From an uncultured Pseudoflavonifractor sp. (GTDB lineage Bacteria > Bacillota > Clostridia > Oscillospirales > Oscillospiraceae): a DNA stretch of 64,000 nt. Position numbers and translations under genes: made by a program. Positions within the stretch are counted from its first letter, which is position 1; every line of letters starts with the position of its first letter. The notes below the pieces were generated by a model that saw only the letters and a list, made by a program, of their open reading frames with translations, was not told the DNA's origin and made no database searches. Positions 44,390 to 51,763 of this stretch are shown piece by piece. The DNA lies in the NCBI GenBank assembly GCA_947577065.1, contig CANPTT010000001.1, forward strand, positions 1-64,000, written 5' to 3'.

Positions 44390-44455
44390 TCAAAAAAGGC
44401 CGCTATCGCAATAGCGGTAATAGGAGCTATACCCATGTCCGTTTTGTCTGCCCAT
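44390..44455 (-). CDS. Tyrosine-rich leader peptide (21 aa) controlling aroF-tyrA
   Basis: ATG at 44455 with an AGGTG site 7 nt upstream; stop TGA at 44392-44390. The peptide contains GYSSYYRYCDSGLF: four Tyr in seven residues and a Phe just before the stop. The attenuator hairpin begins about 35 nt downstream. This is the layout of ribosome-mediated attenuation: when charged tRNA-Tyr is scarce, the ribosome stalls on the Tyr codons and the terminator fails to form. Genes downstream encode DAHP synthase and prephenate dehydrogenase, the tyrosine route. Confidence 0.82.
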   Translation of the reverse strand: MGRQNGHGYSSYYRYCDSGLF

Positions 44456-44480
44456 ATAAGGCACCTACTTTCTACGGCAC

Positions 44481-44509
44481 ACTTTAGCACGTTTTGGTAT
44501 GAAAGTCAA
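44481..44509 (-). promoter_or_regulatory. Promoter of the aroF leader
   Basis: On the minus strand TTGACT (44509-44504) and TAAAGT (44486-44481) have 17-bp spacing, 26 bp before the leader peptide start. Confidence 0.8.
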
Positions 44510-44513
44510 GAGG

Positions 44514-44549
44514 GAAATTTCTTGAAATTTCAGAGAAATGTGGTATGAT
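44514..44549 (+). promoter_or_regulatory. Promoter of the Rrf2 gene with two GAAATTTC palindromes
   Basis: TTGAAA (44522-44527) and TATGAT (44544-44549) have 16-bp spacing. Two palindromic octamers GAAATTTC (44514-44521 and 44524-44531) are centred 10 bp apart, one helical turn, around the -35. They may be an autoregulatory operator. Confidence 0.55.
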
Positions 44550-44598
44550 ATAGAAAACCGATTTCTTTACTCTGTTTTCCACAAGGAGGGACCGGCCT

Positions 44599-45021
44599 AT
44601 GAAAATATCCACCAAAGGGCGCTATGCTCTCCGGCTCATGCTGGACATTGCCTTAGTGGGAGGGAAAGCCCCGGTATCCCTCCGGGATGTGGCCCAACGG
44701 CAGGATATCTCCGACAAATATCTGGAGCAGATCATCACCCCCCTGAGTCGGGCGGGTCTGGTCCGCAGCGTCCGGGGGGCGGGGGGCGGCTATCTGCTGA
44801 CCAAGTCCCCGGAGGAATATACCGTGGGAGAGATCCTGCGGGTACTGGAGGGCAGTCTGGCCCCTGTGAGCTGCGCCCAGGACAAGCTCTGCTGCGGCAG
44901 GGCGGAGCAGTGTGTGACCCAGGAGGTCTGGGCGGAGATCGCGGCAGCGGTGTCCGCCGTGGTGGACCACATCACCTTGGCAGACCTGGTGAGGCGGTAT
45001 GGTGAAAAGGCGGAGAGCTGA
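44599..45021 (+). CDS. Rrf2-family transcriptional regulator (IscR/CymR-like)
   Basis: 140 aa. N-terminal winged helix 1-60: MKISTKGRYALRLMLDIA and VSLRDVAQRQDISDKYLEQI (the family's typical opening). Cys residues at about 92, 98, 99 and 105 (CAQDKLCCGRAEQC) could hold an Fe-S cluster, as in IscR, although B. subtilis CymR lacks one. No isc/suf or cys genes are adjacent, so the regulon is open; the palindrome at the amino-acid importer promoter is one possible target. It is monocistronic. Confidence 0.9.
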   Translation: MKISTKGRYALRLMLDIALVGGKAPVSLRDVAQRQDISDKYLEQIITPLSRAGLVRSVRGAGGGYLLTKSPEEYTVGEILRVLEGSLAPVSCAQDKLCCGRAEQCVTQEVWAEIAAAVSAVVDHITLADLVRRYGEKAES

Positions 45022-45073
45022 GCTTCTCTGCCGCAGCAACGGCTAAGCTTTTTGTCAAGAGAACACAAGCGTA

Positions 45074-45117
45074 CCCCGGCGGCTTCTCTATAGGCCCGCC
45101 GGGGTTTTGTTTTTTTT
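45074..45117 (+). terminator. Terminator of the Rrf2 gene
   Basis: A 9-bp stem CCCCGGCGG/CCGCCGGGG with a 13-nt loop, followed by a T-rich run broken by one G. Confidence 0.88.
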
Positions 45118-45214
45118 GAACTTTTGTGGGGTGAGATAAAATAAGCGAGATGTGGTCGGTGATGCCCTTTGGCGGATGGACGACAGCATCCATCTCCCTG
45201 CGCGGATGTGGAGG

Positions 45215-45240
45215 TTATTCTTTGATGCGCCAAAGAATAA
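45215..45240. repeat. Inverted repeat with 10-bp arms in the Rrf2-spmB intergenic region
   Basis: TTATTCTTTG and CAAAGAATAA around ATGCGC, 33 bp beyond the spmB stop on the minus strand. It has no adjacent T-run in either direction. The rest of 45118-45272 shows no gene. Confidence 0.7.
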
Positions 45241-45272
45241 GGAATCAATAAAATGGAGTTCCCCTTTTCCCC

Positions 45273-45794
45273 CTATCCAAACCACCACTTTACCGCCCAG
45301 GCTGCCGCCAGGAAAGCGGCTATATCGGCGCAGAGAGCTGCCGGGATGGCATAGCGGGTCTTTTTGATCCCCGCCGCCCCAAAGTAGACGGCCACGGTGT
45401 AGAAGGTGGTCTCAGTACACCCCAGCATCACCGCCGCCGTGCGGCCCACCGTAGAATCGGGACCGTAGGTGGAGATGAGCTCCGCCCCCACCCCCAGGGC
45501 GGCGTTACCGCTGACCGGACGGATGAGGAGAAGGCCCACCGTCTCTGGGGGCACCCCCAGTCCGGTGAGGAGGGGAGACAACAGCTCCCCCAGGGCCTCC
45601 AGCACTCCAGAGGCCCTCAGCATATACACCGCCGTCAGCAGCGCCACCATGGCGGGTACGATCTTCACCAGCACACCCAATCCCTCTCCCGCCCCCTGGA
45701 CAAGAGCGTCGTACACATCCACCCGCTTCGCCATGCCCCACAGGGCCACAGCGGCGATGGTAAAGGGCACCACCATCTGAAAAAACAAAGTCAT
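45273..45794 (-). CDS. spmB: Spore maturation protein B
   Basis: 173 aa with about four membrane segments and the nucleoside-recognition (Gate) fold. Motifs: LTAVYMLRASGVLEAL, RPVSGNAALGVGAELI and GPDSTVGRTAAVMLGCTETTFYTVAVYFG (shortened GCTETTFYTVAVYFG). It acts with SpmA in spore core dehydration. The start ATG at 45794 overlaps the spmA stop (ATGA) and follows AAGGAG. Confidence 0.93.
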   Translation of the reverse strand: MTLFFQMVVPFTIAAVALWGMAKRVDVYDALVQGAGEGLGVLVKIVPAMVALLTAVYMLRASGVLEALGELLSPLLTGLGVPPETVGLLLIRPVSGNAALGVGAELISTYGPDSTVGRTAAVMLGCTETTFYTVAVYFGAAGIKKTRYAIPAALCADIAAFLAAAWAVKWWFG

Positions 45795-46378
45795 ACCTTT
45801 CTCCTTCTCCATATCCGGCCCATGAGCTTTGCCGCCAGTATCCCCACCGCCACCGAAACGGCCGAGGCCAGCCACACCGCCGGCAAGATATCAAATGGAG
45901 CGGCGCACCCTGCCGCCAGACGCACCGACGCCACCGTAGTGGGGATGAGTTGAATGGATGCGGTGTTGCACACCACCAGCATGCACAAGCTGTCTGAAGC
46001 TACCCCCGGCGTTTTTCGAGCCATCCGCCGGGCCGCCTGGATACCCAGCGGAGTGGCGGCGTTGCCCAGCCCCAGCAGGTTGGCGGAGACGTTGGCGGAC
46101 ACCGCGTCCATGGTCTCCCTGTCCCGTTTGAAGTCAGGGTAAAGGCGGCACAGGACGGGCCGCAAAAGCCGGGAGAGCAGCTCTGCCAGCCCCGAGCGCT
46201 TCATCACCTCCATGACCCCCATCCAAAGGCACATGATCCCCGCCATGGTGAGGCACAGCTCCACCGCCCCGGCAGCCCCCTCCACCGCTCCGGCGGCCAC
46301 GGCGGCGCCGTTGCCCGCCCACAGGCCGTAGAGCACCGACACCGCCACCATCCCCGTCCAGATCACCGACATTGCCAT
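45791..46378 (-). CDS. spmA: Spore maturation protein A
   Basis: 195 aa with several membrane segments. Recognisable: CLTMAGIMCLWMGVMEVMKRSGL, NVSANLLGLGNAATPLGIQA and LVVCNTASIQLIPTTV. The start ATG at 46378 is chosen over a much longer open frame because of the AAAGGGG site and the family's usual N-terminus. First gene of the spmA-spmB pair; divergent from the AbrB gene. Sporulation-specific sigma sites could not be assigned with confidence. Confidence 0.92.
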   Translation of the reverse strand: MAMSVIWTGMVAVSVLYGLWAGNGAAVAAGAVEGAAGAVELCLTMAGIMCLWMGVMEVMKRSGLAELLSRLLRPVLCRLYPDFKRDRETMDAVSANVSANLLGLGNAATPLGIQAARRMARKTPGVASDSLCMLVVCNTASIQLIPTTVASVRLAAGCAAPFDILPAVWLASAVSVAVGILAAKLMGRIWRRRKV

Positions 46379-46457
46379 CCCTGTCCACCCCTTTCTCCCC
46401 CACTTTATGCGGGACAGGCCGGAGGTATGTCCCACAATTTTTCTCGACAAGATCCGC

Positions 46458-46485
46458 TTGACAGCGACTAAAAATCCTTTATAAT
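46458..46485 (+). promoter_or_regulatory. Promoter of the AbrB-family gene
   Basis: Consensus TTGACA (46458-46463) and TATAAT (46480-46485), 16-bp spacing. Confidence 0.82.
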
Positions 46486-46550
46486 GGAAATTGTAGCAAT
46501 AACTGGAATTTTCGGGAATTTTTGCAAATTCAAAAAAGGAGAATGGGCCT

Positions 46551-46796
46551 ATGAAATCGACCGGGATCGTAAGAAAGGTGGATGAGCTGGGGCGGATCGT
46601 ACTGCCCATCGAGCTGCGGCGGACCCTGGACATCGATGAGAAGGACGCGCTGGAGATCTATGTGGACGGCTCCTCGGTGATCCTGCGGAAGTATGAGCCC
46701 TCCTGCGTATTCTGCGGGGACGCGGGGGATGTGCTCACCTACAAGGGCAAGAATATCTGCCGGGCCTGTCTGCGGGAGATGTCTCAACTTCCATAA
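46551..46796 (+). CDS. AbrB-family transition-state regulator
   Basis: 81 aa. N-terminal swapped-hairpin DNA-binding domain: STGIVRKVDELGRIVLPIEL and RTLDIDEKDALEIYVDG, almost the AbrB/Abh signature. The C-terminal 30 residues hold CVFCGD and ICRAC, a CxxC...CxxC pattern that suggests a zinc site. AbrB-type proteins control the transition to stationary phase and sporulation. It has a strong promoter, a good ribosome site and its own terminator. Confidence 0.92.
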   Translation: MKSTGIVRKVDELGRIVLPIELRRTLDIDEKDALEIYVDGSSVILRKYEPSCVFCGDAGDVLTYKGKNICRACLREMSQLP

Positions 46797-46811
46797 CAAC
46801 GAGAAAAGCAC

Positions 46812-46843
46812 AAGGGCTCTGCCGGTTTGGCAGAGCCCTTTTT
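46812..46843 (+). terminator. Terminator of the AbrB-family gene
   Basis: A perfect 12-bp stem AAGGGCTCTGCC/GGCAGAGCCCTT, 5-nt loop and T-run. Confidence 0.93.
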
Positions 46844-46890
46844 CTATGTGTTTCTATGTAAGCCGGGCAAGATGGACCAGGGACCCGCCC

Positions 46891-47721
46891 CTACCCCTCC
46901 AGCGCAGCGGCGTACAGCTCATTTCGGGAAAGGCCCAACTCCTTGGCGGCCTGCCTTACCGCATCCTTTCGGGAGAGGCCCTGCTCCAAAAGAATATGGA
47001 CCCGCTCCAGTCCGTCCTCCAGTGTAAAATCCTCCTCCGCCCAGAAGGGGGCACCCTCCACGACCAGAACAAATTCCCCTCTGGGGGGCTCGGCTTTATA
47101 GCGCTCCGCCGCCTGGCCCAAGGTAGTCCGGATGACCTCCTCATGGAGCTTGGTCAGCTCCCGGCACAGGGAGACCCGGCGCTCGGCCCCAAAGGCGGCC
47201 GAGAGGTCGGAAAGGGTGGCCGTCAGTTTGTGGGGTGCCTCATAAAAGAGCATCGTCCGCTCCTCTCCCGCCAAGGTCTCCAACCGGGCCCGGCGGTTTT
47301 TTCGGTTCATGGGCAGAAACCCCTCAAAAACAAAACGGGCCGTGGGGAGACCGGAGACCGCCAGGGCCGTGACAAGGGCACAGGGGCCTGGGATAGACAC
47401 CACCGGCACATCATTTGCCGCGCACAGGGCCACCAAGTCCTCTCCGGGGTCTGAGATCGCGGGGGTCCCCGCATCGGTACAGAGGGCGCAGCTCTCCCCT
47501 GAGAGCAGCCGGCTGAGCACTTGTTGGCCCGCCTCGCCGGTGTTGTGGCGGTAGTAGCTCATAAGGGGTTTTTTCAGTTCCAGGTGATTGAGCAGCTTCA
47601 AGGTCACCCTTGTGTCCTCGGCCGCAATAAAGTCCACCCGTGCAAAGGTCTCCGCCGCCCGGCGGGAGATATCCCCCAGGTTACCGATGGGGGTGGGGAC
47701 AAGATAGAGGGTTCCGGCCAT
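46891..47721 (-). CDS. rsmI: 16S rRNA (cytidine-1402-2'-O)-methyltransferase
   Basis: 276 aa. Tetrapyrrole-methylase-like fold with the RsmI opening LYLVPTPIGNLGDISRRA, AAEDTRVTLKLLNHL, CTDAGTPAISDPG (SAM site), SIPGPCALVTAL and GFLPMNRKNRR. It methylates C1402 of 16S rRNA with RsmH. The start ATG at 47721 follows AAGGAGGT. It lies 20 bp behind the TrmN6-like methyltransferase gene, a common pairing in Firmicutes. Confidence 0.95.
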   Translation of the reverse strand: MAGTLYLVPTPIGNLGDISRRAAETFARVDFIAAEDTRVTLKLLNHLELKKPLMSYYRHNTGEAGQQVLSRLLSGESCALCTDAGTPAISDPGEDLVALCAANDVPVVSIPGPCALVTALAVSGLPTARFVFEGFLPMNRKNRRARLETLAGEERTMLFYEAPHKLTATLSDLSAAFGAERRVSLCRELTKLHEEVIRTTLGQAAERYKAEPPRGEFVLVVEGAPFWAEEDFTLEDGLERVHILLEQGLSRKDAVRQAAKELGLSRNELYAAALEG

Positions 47722-47741
47722 AGGCAAAACCTCCTTCAAAT

Positions 47742-48365
47742 TCAAATACGATCGGGGAGAATGGTCAGCCCCGGACGGCCTCCCTTCACCCCTTCTACGA
47801 GCACGGCGTAAGGAGGTCTGTCCCCCCTGCCCCGGCAAAATTGGAGCCGCTTGGGCTCCAGCCCCGCCACACGCAGGCCGGTCAGCAGGTCCACCAGCCG
47901 CTCCGGGGAGTGGACCAGGGCAAAGCGGCCCTTGGGCCTCAAGGCCCTCGCCGCTACGGCGCACACAGTCTGTAGGGTACAGCCCTCCATCCGCCCCGGC
48001 CCCCCCTCGGCCCCGGAGCCCCTGGGATACCAGGGGGGATTGGATACCACCAGGTCCATCCCCGTCGGAAGGGCGGTCGTCCCCAGGTCCCCCTCCAGGA
48101 TCTCCCCCGCCAGAGCGTTCTCCGCCAAATTCCGCCGGGCCAGGGCTGCGGCCGCGGGGTCCAGCTCCACCCCGATCAGGGAAAGGTCCGTCCCCCTCCC
48201 GGCGCAGAGCAACAGCAGCAGCCCTGCCCCGCAGCCCAGATCCAGCACCCGTTCTCCATCCCTCAGGGTGCAGAATTCCCCCAGGGCCAGGGAGTCGGCC
48301 CCCAGGGGAAAGCAGTCCTCCGTCCAGCGGTAGGAGTAGGGGCCCAGCTGTTCCATATGCTTCAT
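47742..48365 (-). CDS. TrmN6-like tRNA (adenine-N6)-methyltransferase
   Basis: 207 aa. SAM-binding motif VLDLGCGAGLLLLL and the N6-adenine catalytic motif NPPWYP (VVSNPPWYPRGSG). The N-terminal YRWTEDCFPLGADSLALGEF matches the YabB/TrmN6 family, which modifies A37 of tRNA-Val in E. coli; the exact tRNA target in Clostridia is inferred. The start ATG at 48365 follows GGGGAGGGG. Upstream of rsmI, same strand. Confidence 0.88.
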   Translation of the reverse strand: MKHMEQLGPYSYRWTEDCFPLGADSLALGEFCTLRDGERVLDLGCGAGLLLLLCAGRGTDLSLIGVELDPAAAALARRNLAENALAGEILEGDLGTTALPTGMDLVVSNPPWYPRGSGAEGGPGRMEGCTLQTVCAVAARALRPKGRFALVHSPERLVDLLTGLRVAGLEPKRLQFCRGRGDRPPYAVLVEGVKGGRPGLTILPDRI

Positions 48366-48467
48366 TCCCCTCCCCCCTTTGAGGACATTATACAAAAAAA
48401 GTAGGGGGTTGGCAAGGGCGGGGTGGGGGTGTATCATGGAGGGGAAATCTGTCTGGGAGGGATCTTC

Positions 48468-48965
48468 ATGTCATTTCGAGAGATGCGCCGATTCCGCCAA
48501 CAGCTCTCCCGGGAGGAGTGCGAGGCCATTTTGGCCGAAAGCTCCTCCGGGGTGCTGGCGGTGACGGGGGACGGAAACTGGCCCTACGCCGTGCCCCTGA
48601 GCTACGCCTACAGGGACGGAAAGCTCCTGTTCCACTGCGCCGTGGAGGGCCATAAGCTGGACGCCCTTCGCCGGGAGCCCAGGGCCTCCTTCTGCGTCAT
48701 CCAGAAGGATCAGGTGGTCCCCGACAAGTTTACCACCTACTACCGCAGCGTGATCGCCTTCGGCACAGTCCATATCCTGGAGCCCTCCCAGGACCTGGAG
48801 CCCGCCGCCCGGGCCCTGACCGACAAATACTGTCCCCAGGAGACCCCACAGGCGGTGGAGAAGGAGATCGCCGGCGCCCTCCACCGCATGTGTATCCTGG
48901 AGATGACCGTGGCGCACATGACGGGCAAGCAGGCCAGGGAGCTGGTGCAGGAACACCGGTCATAA
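48468..48965 (+). CDS. NimA-like pyridoxamine 5'-phosphate oxidase family flavoprotein
   Basis: 165 aa. FMN-binding split barrel: SSSGVLAVTGDGNWPYAVPLSYAYRDGKLLFHCAVEGHKLDAL (shortened: PYAVPLSYAY, LLFHCAVEGHKLDAL) and YRSVIAFGTVHIL. The family includes 5-nitroimidazole reductases (Nim), but most chromosomal copies have no proven resistance role. The start ATG at 48468 has GGGAGGGATC upstream. The convergent YheO-type frame overlaps its 3' end by 226 bp, which is suspicious for that frame rather than for this gene. Confidence 0.88.
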   Translation: MSFREMRRFRQQLSREECEAILAESSSGVLAVTGDGNWPYAVPLSYAYRDGKLLFHCAVEGHKLDALRREPRASFCVIQKDQVVPDKFTTYYRSVIAFGTVHILEPSQDLEPAARALTDKYCPQETPQAVEKEIAGALHRMCILEMTVAHMTGKQARELVQEHRS

Positions 48966-49690
48966 GAAAGGGCGCGCTGCAGTTTGCAGCGCGCCCGTTG
49001 GTCTTTACGGGACATGTTTTCCCCGGTCGAGCAAAGCAATACCTTTACCATATAGTTAAGGATATGCATATAGATCGTATTTTTGGATATCCCCAACAGC
49101 CCTGCCACCGCTACCACGGAATCCTTGATCTGGAAGATCCCCCGGTTATACAGCGCCTCCACAATAAGTTTATTCCGGTTGGAGGGCAAAATACTGCTGT
49201 CCCCCAGCACCCGCAGCCGTTCCTCCTCCAAGGCGGTGCGGATCAGATCCAGGGTGTCCTGCGCAAAGGATTCTGAGATACTGCTCCCCGTGGCAGCGGG
49301 ATAACTGGGAGAAAAGGCGGTGAAGAAGTCTGCCAGCGAGGTATTCAGATACATATTGATGCACAAAAGCCCAATGATTCTGCGGTTCTCCCCCTGAATG
49401 GCGATGGTAGTAGACTTCAGCGGTTCCCCTTTTTTATTTCGGCTGAAATACACGATATGCCCCTCATGCCCCTGGTTGATCTCATCCAGCATCTTCAGAG
49501 CCAGATCCGTAATGGGCGCCCCCACGGTCCGCCCGGTGTGGTGACCGTTGTGGATACACACCACCGAATGCTCATAATCCTCCAGAGAATGAAGCACCAG
49601 CTCAAAACAGTCGGACAGATAGGCTGCCAGCCCCTCCAGCACCGGAATATAGGAGCGTAGGATCTCCCGATCCAAATGGGTCAGCTTCAT
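48740..49690 (-). CDS. YheO-type PAS/HTH transcriptional regulator with anomalous C-terminal extension
   Basis: 316 codons open. Residues 1-215 match the YheO family: a PAS-like domain (about 15-125; LAAYLSDCFELVLHSLED, TIAIQGENRRIIGLLCINM) and a C-terminal HTH (about 165-205; ALYNRGIFQIKDSVVAVAGLLGISKNTIY shortened). Family proteins end just after the HTH, at about 210-240 aa. Here the frame continues about 100 codons through a hairpin terminator and antisense to the NimA-like gene. A TAA at 49007-49005, 9 nt before the hairpin, is in another frame. A frameshift near the HTH is likely. The start ATG at 49690 has a TATAAT box about 50 bp upstream. Confidence 0.75.
   Translation of the reverse strand: MKLTHLDREILRSYIPVLEGLAAYLSDCFELVLHSLEDYEHSVVCIHNGHHTGRTVGAPITDLALKMLDEINQGHEGHIVYFSRNKKGEPLKSTTIAIQGENRRIIGLLCINMYLNTSLADFFTAFSPSYPAATGSSISESFAQDTLDLIRTALEEERLRVLGDSSILPSNRNKLIVEALYNRGIFQIKDSVVAVAGLLGISKNTIYMHILNYMVKVLLCSTGENMSRKDQRARCKLQRALSYDRCSCTSSLACLPVMCATVISRIHMRWRAPAISFSTACGVSWGQYLSVRARAAGSRSWEGSRIWTVPKAITLR
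48970..48999 (-). terminator. Hairpin terminator for the YheO-type gene
   Basis: A perfect 12-bp stem GGGCGCGCTGCA/TGCAGCGCGCCC with 3-nt loop. The minus strand continues TTTCTTAT, a fair terminator tail; the plus strand does not. It lies inside the open YheO frame, which suggests that frame should have stopped before it. Confidence 0.72.
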
Positions 49691-49762
49691 CGTTGTCCAC
49701 CCGCCTTTGATACACTTTTGTTCAGTATTTTTATTATAGCATGTTGCCGAAAAAAAGAAAAG

Positions 49763-49937
49763 TGAAATTTATTTCATCTTTCTCAGGCCTCCGCTGGCGA
49801 GTTTTACAAAAGATAAAATATATTTTTGTATATATCTCCAAATCTTCCGAATAAATAAAATTTATTTTATTGCTCTATTGACAGCTTCCGGCCAGCCTGC
49901 TAAAATGCAGGTATCCAAACGAATGAAATATATTTCA
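49763..49937. promoter_or_regulatory. Four related dyads in the divergent yheO-ridA region
   Basis: Sites of the form TRAAAWWTATTTYA: TGAAATTTATTTCA (49763-49776), TAAAATATATTTTT (49814-49827), TAAAATTTATTTTA (49856-49869) and TGAAATATATTTCA (49924-49937, extended to a perfect 20-bp palindrome 49921-49940). Centres are 51, 42 and 68 bp apart. They flank the ridA promoter on both sides, so they look like an operator array, probably for the YheO-type regulator. Confidence 0.65.
49878..49906 (+). promoter_or_regulatory. Promoter of the ridA-PTS-aminotransferase-glucosidase unit
   Basis: TTGACA (49878-49883) and TAAAAT (49901-49906), 17-bp spacing, between two of the dyad sites. Confidence 0.8.
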
Positions 49938-49958
49938 TTCACGACAGGAGGAATTTAT

Positions 49959-50333
49959 ATGTTGGAGTACATCAGCACCGACAACGCTCCCGCAGCCATC
50001 GGTCCCTACTCTCAGGCCGTAAAGGCGGGTGGATTTCTTTTCCTCTCCGGCACCATGCCCATCGACCCGGCCACCGGAGCTCTGGTGGAAAAGGACATCA
50101 CATGTCAAGCCAGACAGATCATGAAGAATATCAACGCTATTCTGTCCCAGGCCGGATATTCCCAGGCCGATGTGGTAAAGACCACCTGTTTCTTGGCCGA
50201 CATGGGTGATTTCGCCGCCTTCAACGAAGTTTACGGCAGCTATTTCACCTCAAGGCCCGCCCGCTCCTGCGTGGCGGTGAAGGATCTTCCCAAGGGAGCC
50301 CTGGCAGAGGTGGAAGTGGTTGCGGTCCACTGA
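49959..50333 (+). CDS. ridA: RidA family 2-iminobutanoate/2-iminopropanoate deaminase
   Basis: 124 aa. Family signatures: APAAIGPYSQAV near the N-terminus, LFLSGTMPIDPATG, ITCQARQIMKNINAIL, the active-site Arg in SRPARSCVAV and the terminal EVEVVAVH. It hydrolyses reactive enamines/imines made by PLP enzymes. The start ATG at 49959 follows AGGAGGAAT. It is the first gene of a unit that also holds a class I/II aminotransferase, a likely source of such intermediates. Confidence 0.95.
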   Translation: MLEYISTDNAPAAIGPYSQAVKAGGFLFLSGTMPIDPATGALVEKDITCQARQIMKNINAILSQAGYSQADVVKTTCFLADMGDFAAFNEVYGSYFTSRPARSCVAVKDLPKGALAEVEVVAVH

Positions 50334-50364
50334 TCTGCCCATTATAATAGAGGAGGAATTGAAC

Positions 50365-51741
50365 ATGGCAAAGATCTCTGTTCCCCACATTGTCACCGGT
50401 TTTGGCGGCAAGGAAAACATCGCCCAGGCAGCCCACTGCGCCACCCGTCTGCGGGTGACCCCCAAGGACAGGTCCAAGGTGGACATAGAGGCCCTAAAGA
50501 ATGTGGACGGCGTTCTCTCCGTCATCGATGGCGCCACCCAGATCCAGGTGGTCATCGGCGCCGAGGTGTCCAATGTGTACCGGGAGTTCATCAAGCTCAC
50601 CGGCGTGACCGAGGAGGCCGCCATTGATGAGAACCTGGATCTGAAGGATGAGCTTAAGGCCAAGAAGGGCGGTCTGCTGACTCGTTTCTTCGAGACCGTG
50701 GCCAAGATCTTCAATCCCATCGTTCCCGCCCTGGCCGGCTGTGGCATCCTGTCTGCCGGCATTATGGTGGCCATGGCCTTTGGCGCCTCCACCTCCAGCC
50801 CCACCTTCTCCCACATCGTCACCATCTCTATGGCCGTCTTTACCTTCATCCCCTTCCTGCTGGCCTCCTCCACGGCCAAGGTGTTCAAGATGAATGAGTA
50901 TGTGGCCCTCACCATATGCGCTGCCATGATGGCTCCCGCTTGGGCCAATCTGCTCACCGCCGGGACCACCAGCACCACCTTCCTGGGGATCTCCTTCCGG
51001 GTGATCAATTACAGCTCCTCGGTGCTTCCCATCGTGTGTGCCATCATTCTGGCCTCCTACATTGAGAAGGGTCTGGATAAGATCATCCCCGGCGCTCTGA
51101 AGATCATTCTGGTCCCCGCCCTTACCATTATCATCACCACCCCCGTCGTACTGATGACCGTAGGCCCCCTGACCTACGCGATCGGCGAGGCTCTGGCCAA
51201 CGGCGTCAACTGGCTCTTTGCCAACGGCGGCTGGATCGCCGGACTGGTTTACGGCGGCATCTACTCCGCCATGGTGGTACTGGGCATCCACCACGGCATG
51301 GTGCCCGTGCTGACCCAGATGATCTCCACCAACGGCTTCAACTACGTCTCCCCCACCTCGGGCAGCGCCAACATGGGCCAGGCCGGCGCCGCCTTCGGCG
51401 TCTGGCTCAAATCCAAGGATAAGAAGCTCCGTGCCAATGCCGCCAGCGCCTGTATCGCCGCCTGCACCGGCATTACCGAGCCTGTGATCTACGGCGTCAA
51501 CGTTCCTCAGGGCAAGACCTTCTTCTTCGGCATGGCCGGCGGCGCTGTGGGCGGCGCCGTGGCCGGGATCCTCCGGCTGAAGGCTTACGCCATGGGTGGT
51601 CCCTCCTTCCTCAGCTTCGGCATGTTCATGGGCGGTGAAGCTCCCTTCGTGAACTGCGGCTTGGTCATGGTCTGCTTTGTCATCGCCTTCGTCGTGGCCG
51701 CCGCCCTGACCTATCTGTTCTGGAAGCCCAACGAGAAATAA
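50365..51741 (+). CDS. PTS transporter subunit IIBC (glucose/beta-glucoside superfamily)
   Basis: 458 aa. IIB domain 1-80 with phospho-acceptor Cys25 in AAHCATRLRV. IIC domain about 105-458 with about ten membrane segments, the FNPIVPALAGCGIL segment, GIHHGMVPVL and the GITEPVIYGV signature. No IIA domain is fused and no IIA gene is adjacent, so it must borrow one. With a 6-phospho-beta-glucosidase two genes downstream, a beta-glucoside or related sugar is the likely substrate; an amino-sugar or N-linked glycoside would fit the aminotransferase and RidA. Confidence 0.93.
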   Translation: MAKISVPHIVTGFGGKENIAQAAHCATRLRVTPKDRSKVDIEALKNVDGVLSVIDGATQIQVVIGAEVSNVYREFIKLTGVTEEAAIDENLDLKDELKAKKGGLLTRFFETVAKIFNPIVPALAGCGILSAGIMVAMAFGASTSSPTFSHIVTISMAVFTFIPFLLASSTAKVFKMNEYVALTICAAMMAPAWANLLTAGTTSTTFLGISFRVINYSSSVLPIVCAIILASYIEKGLDKIIPGALKIILVPALTIIITTPVVLMTVGPLTYAIGEALANGVNWLFANGGWIAGLVYGGIYSAMVVLGIHHGMVPVLTQMISTNGFNYVSPTSGSANMGQAGAAFGVWLKSKDKKLRANAASACIAACTGITEPVIYGVNVPQGKTFFFGMAGGAVGGAVAGILRLKAYAMGGPSFLSFGMFMGGEAPFVNCGLVMVCFVIAFVVAAALTYLFWKPNEK

Positions 51742-51763
51742 GTCCAAACCTTCAAAACCCATA

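Noticed and set aside
48423..48467. Upstream start for the NimA-like gene
   Set aside because: The ATG at 48468 has a good GGGAGG site and the family's usual N-terminus; the earlier frame start has neither.
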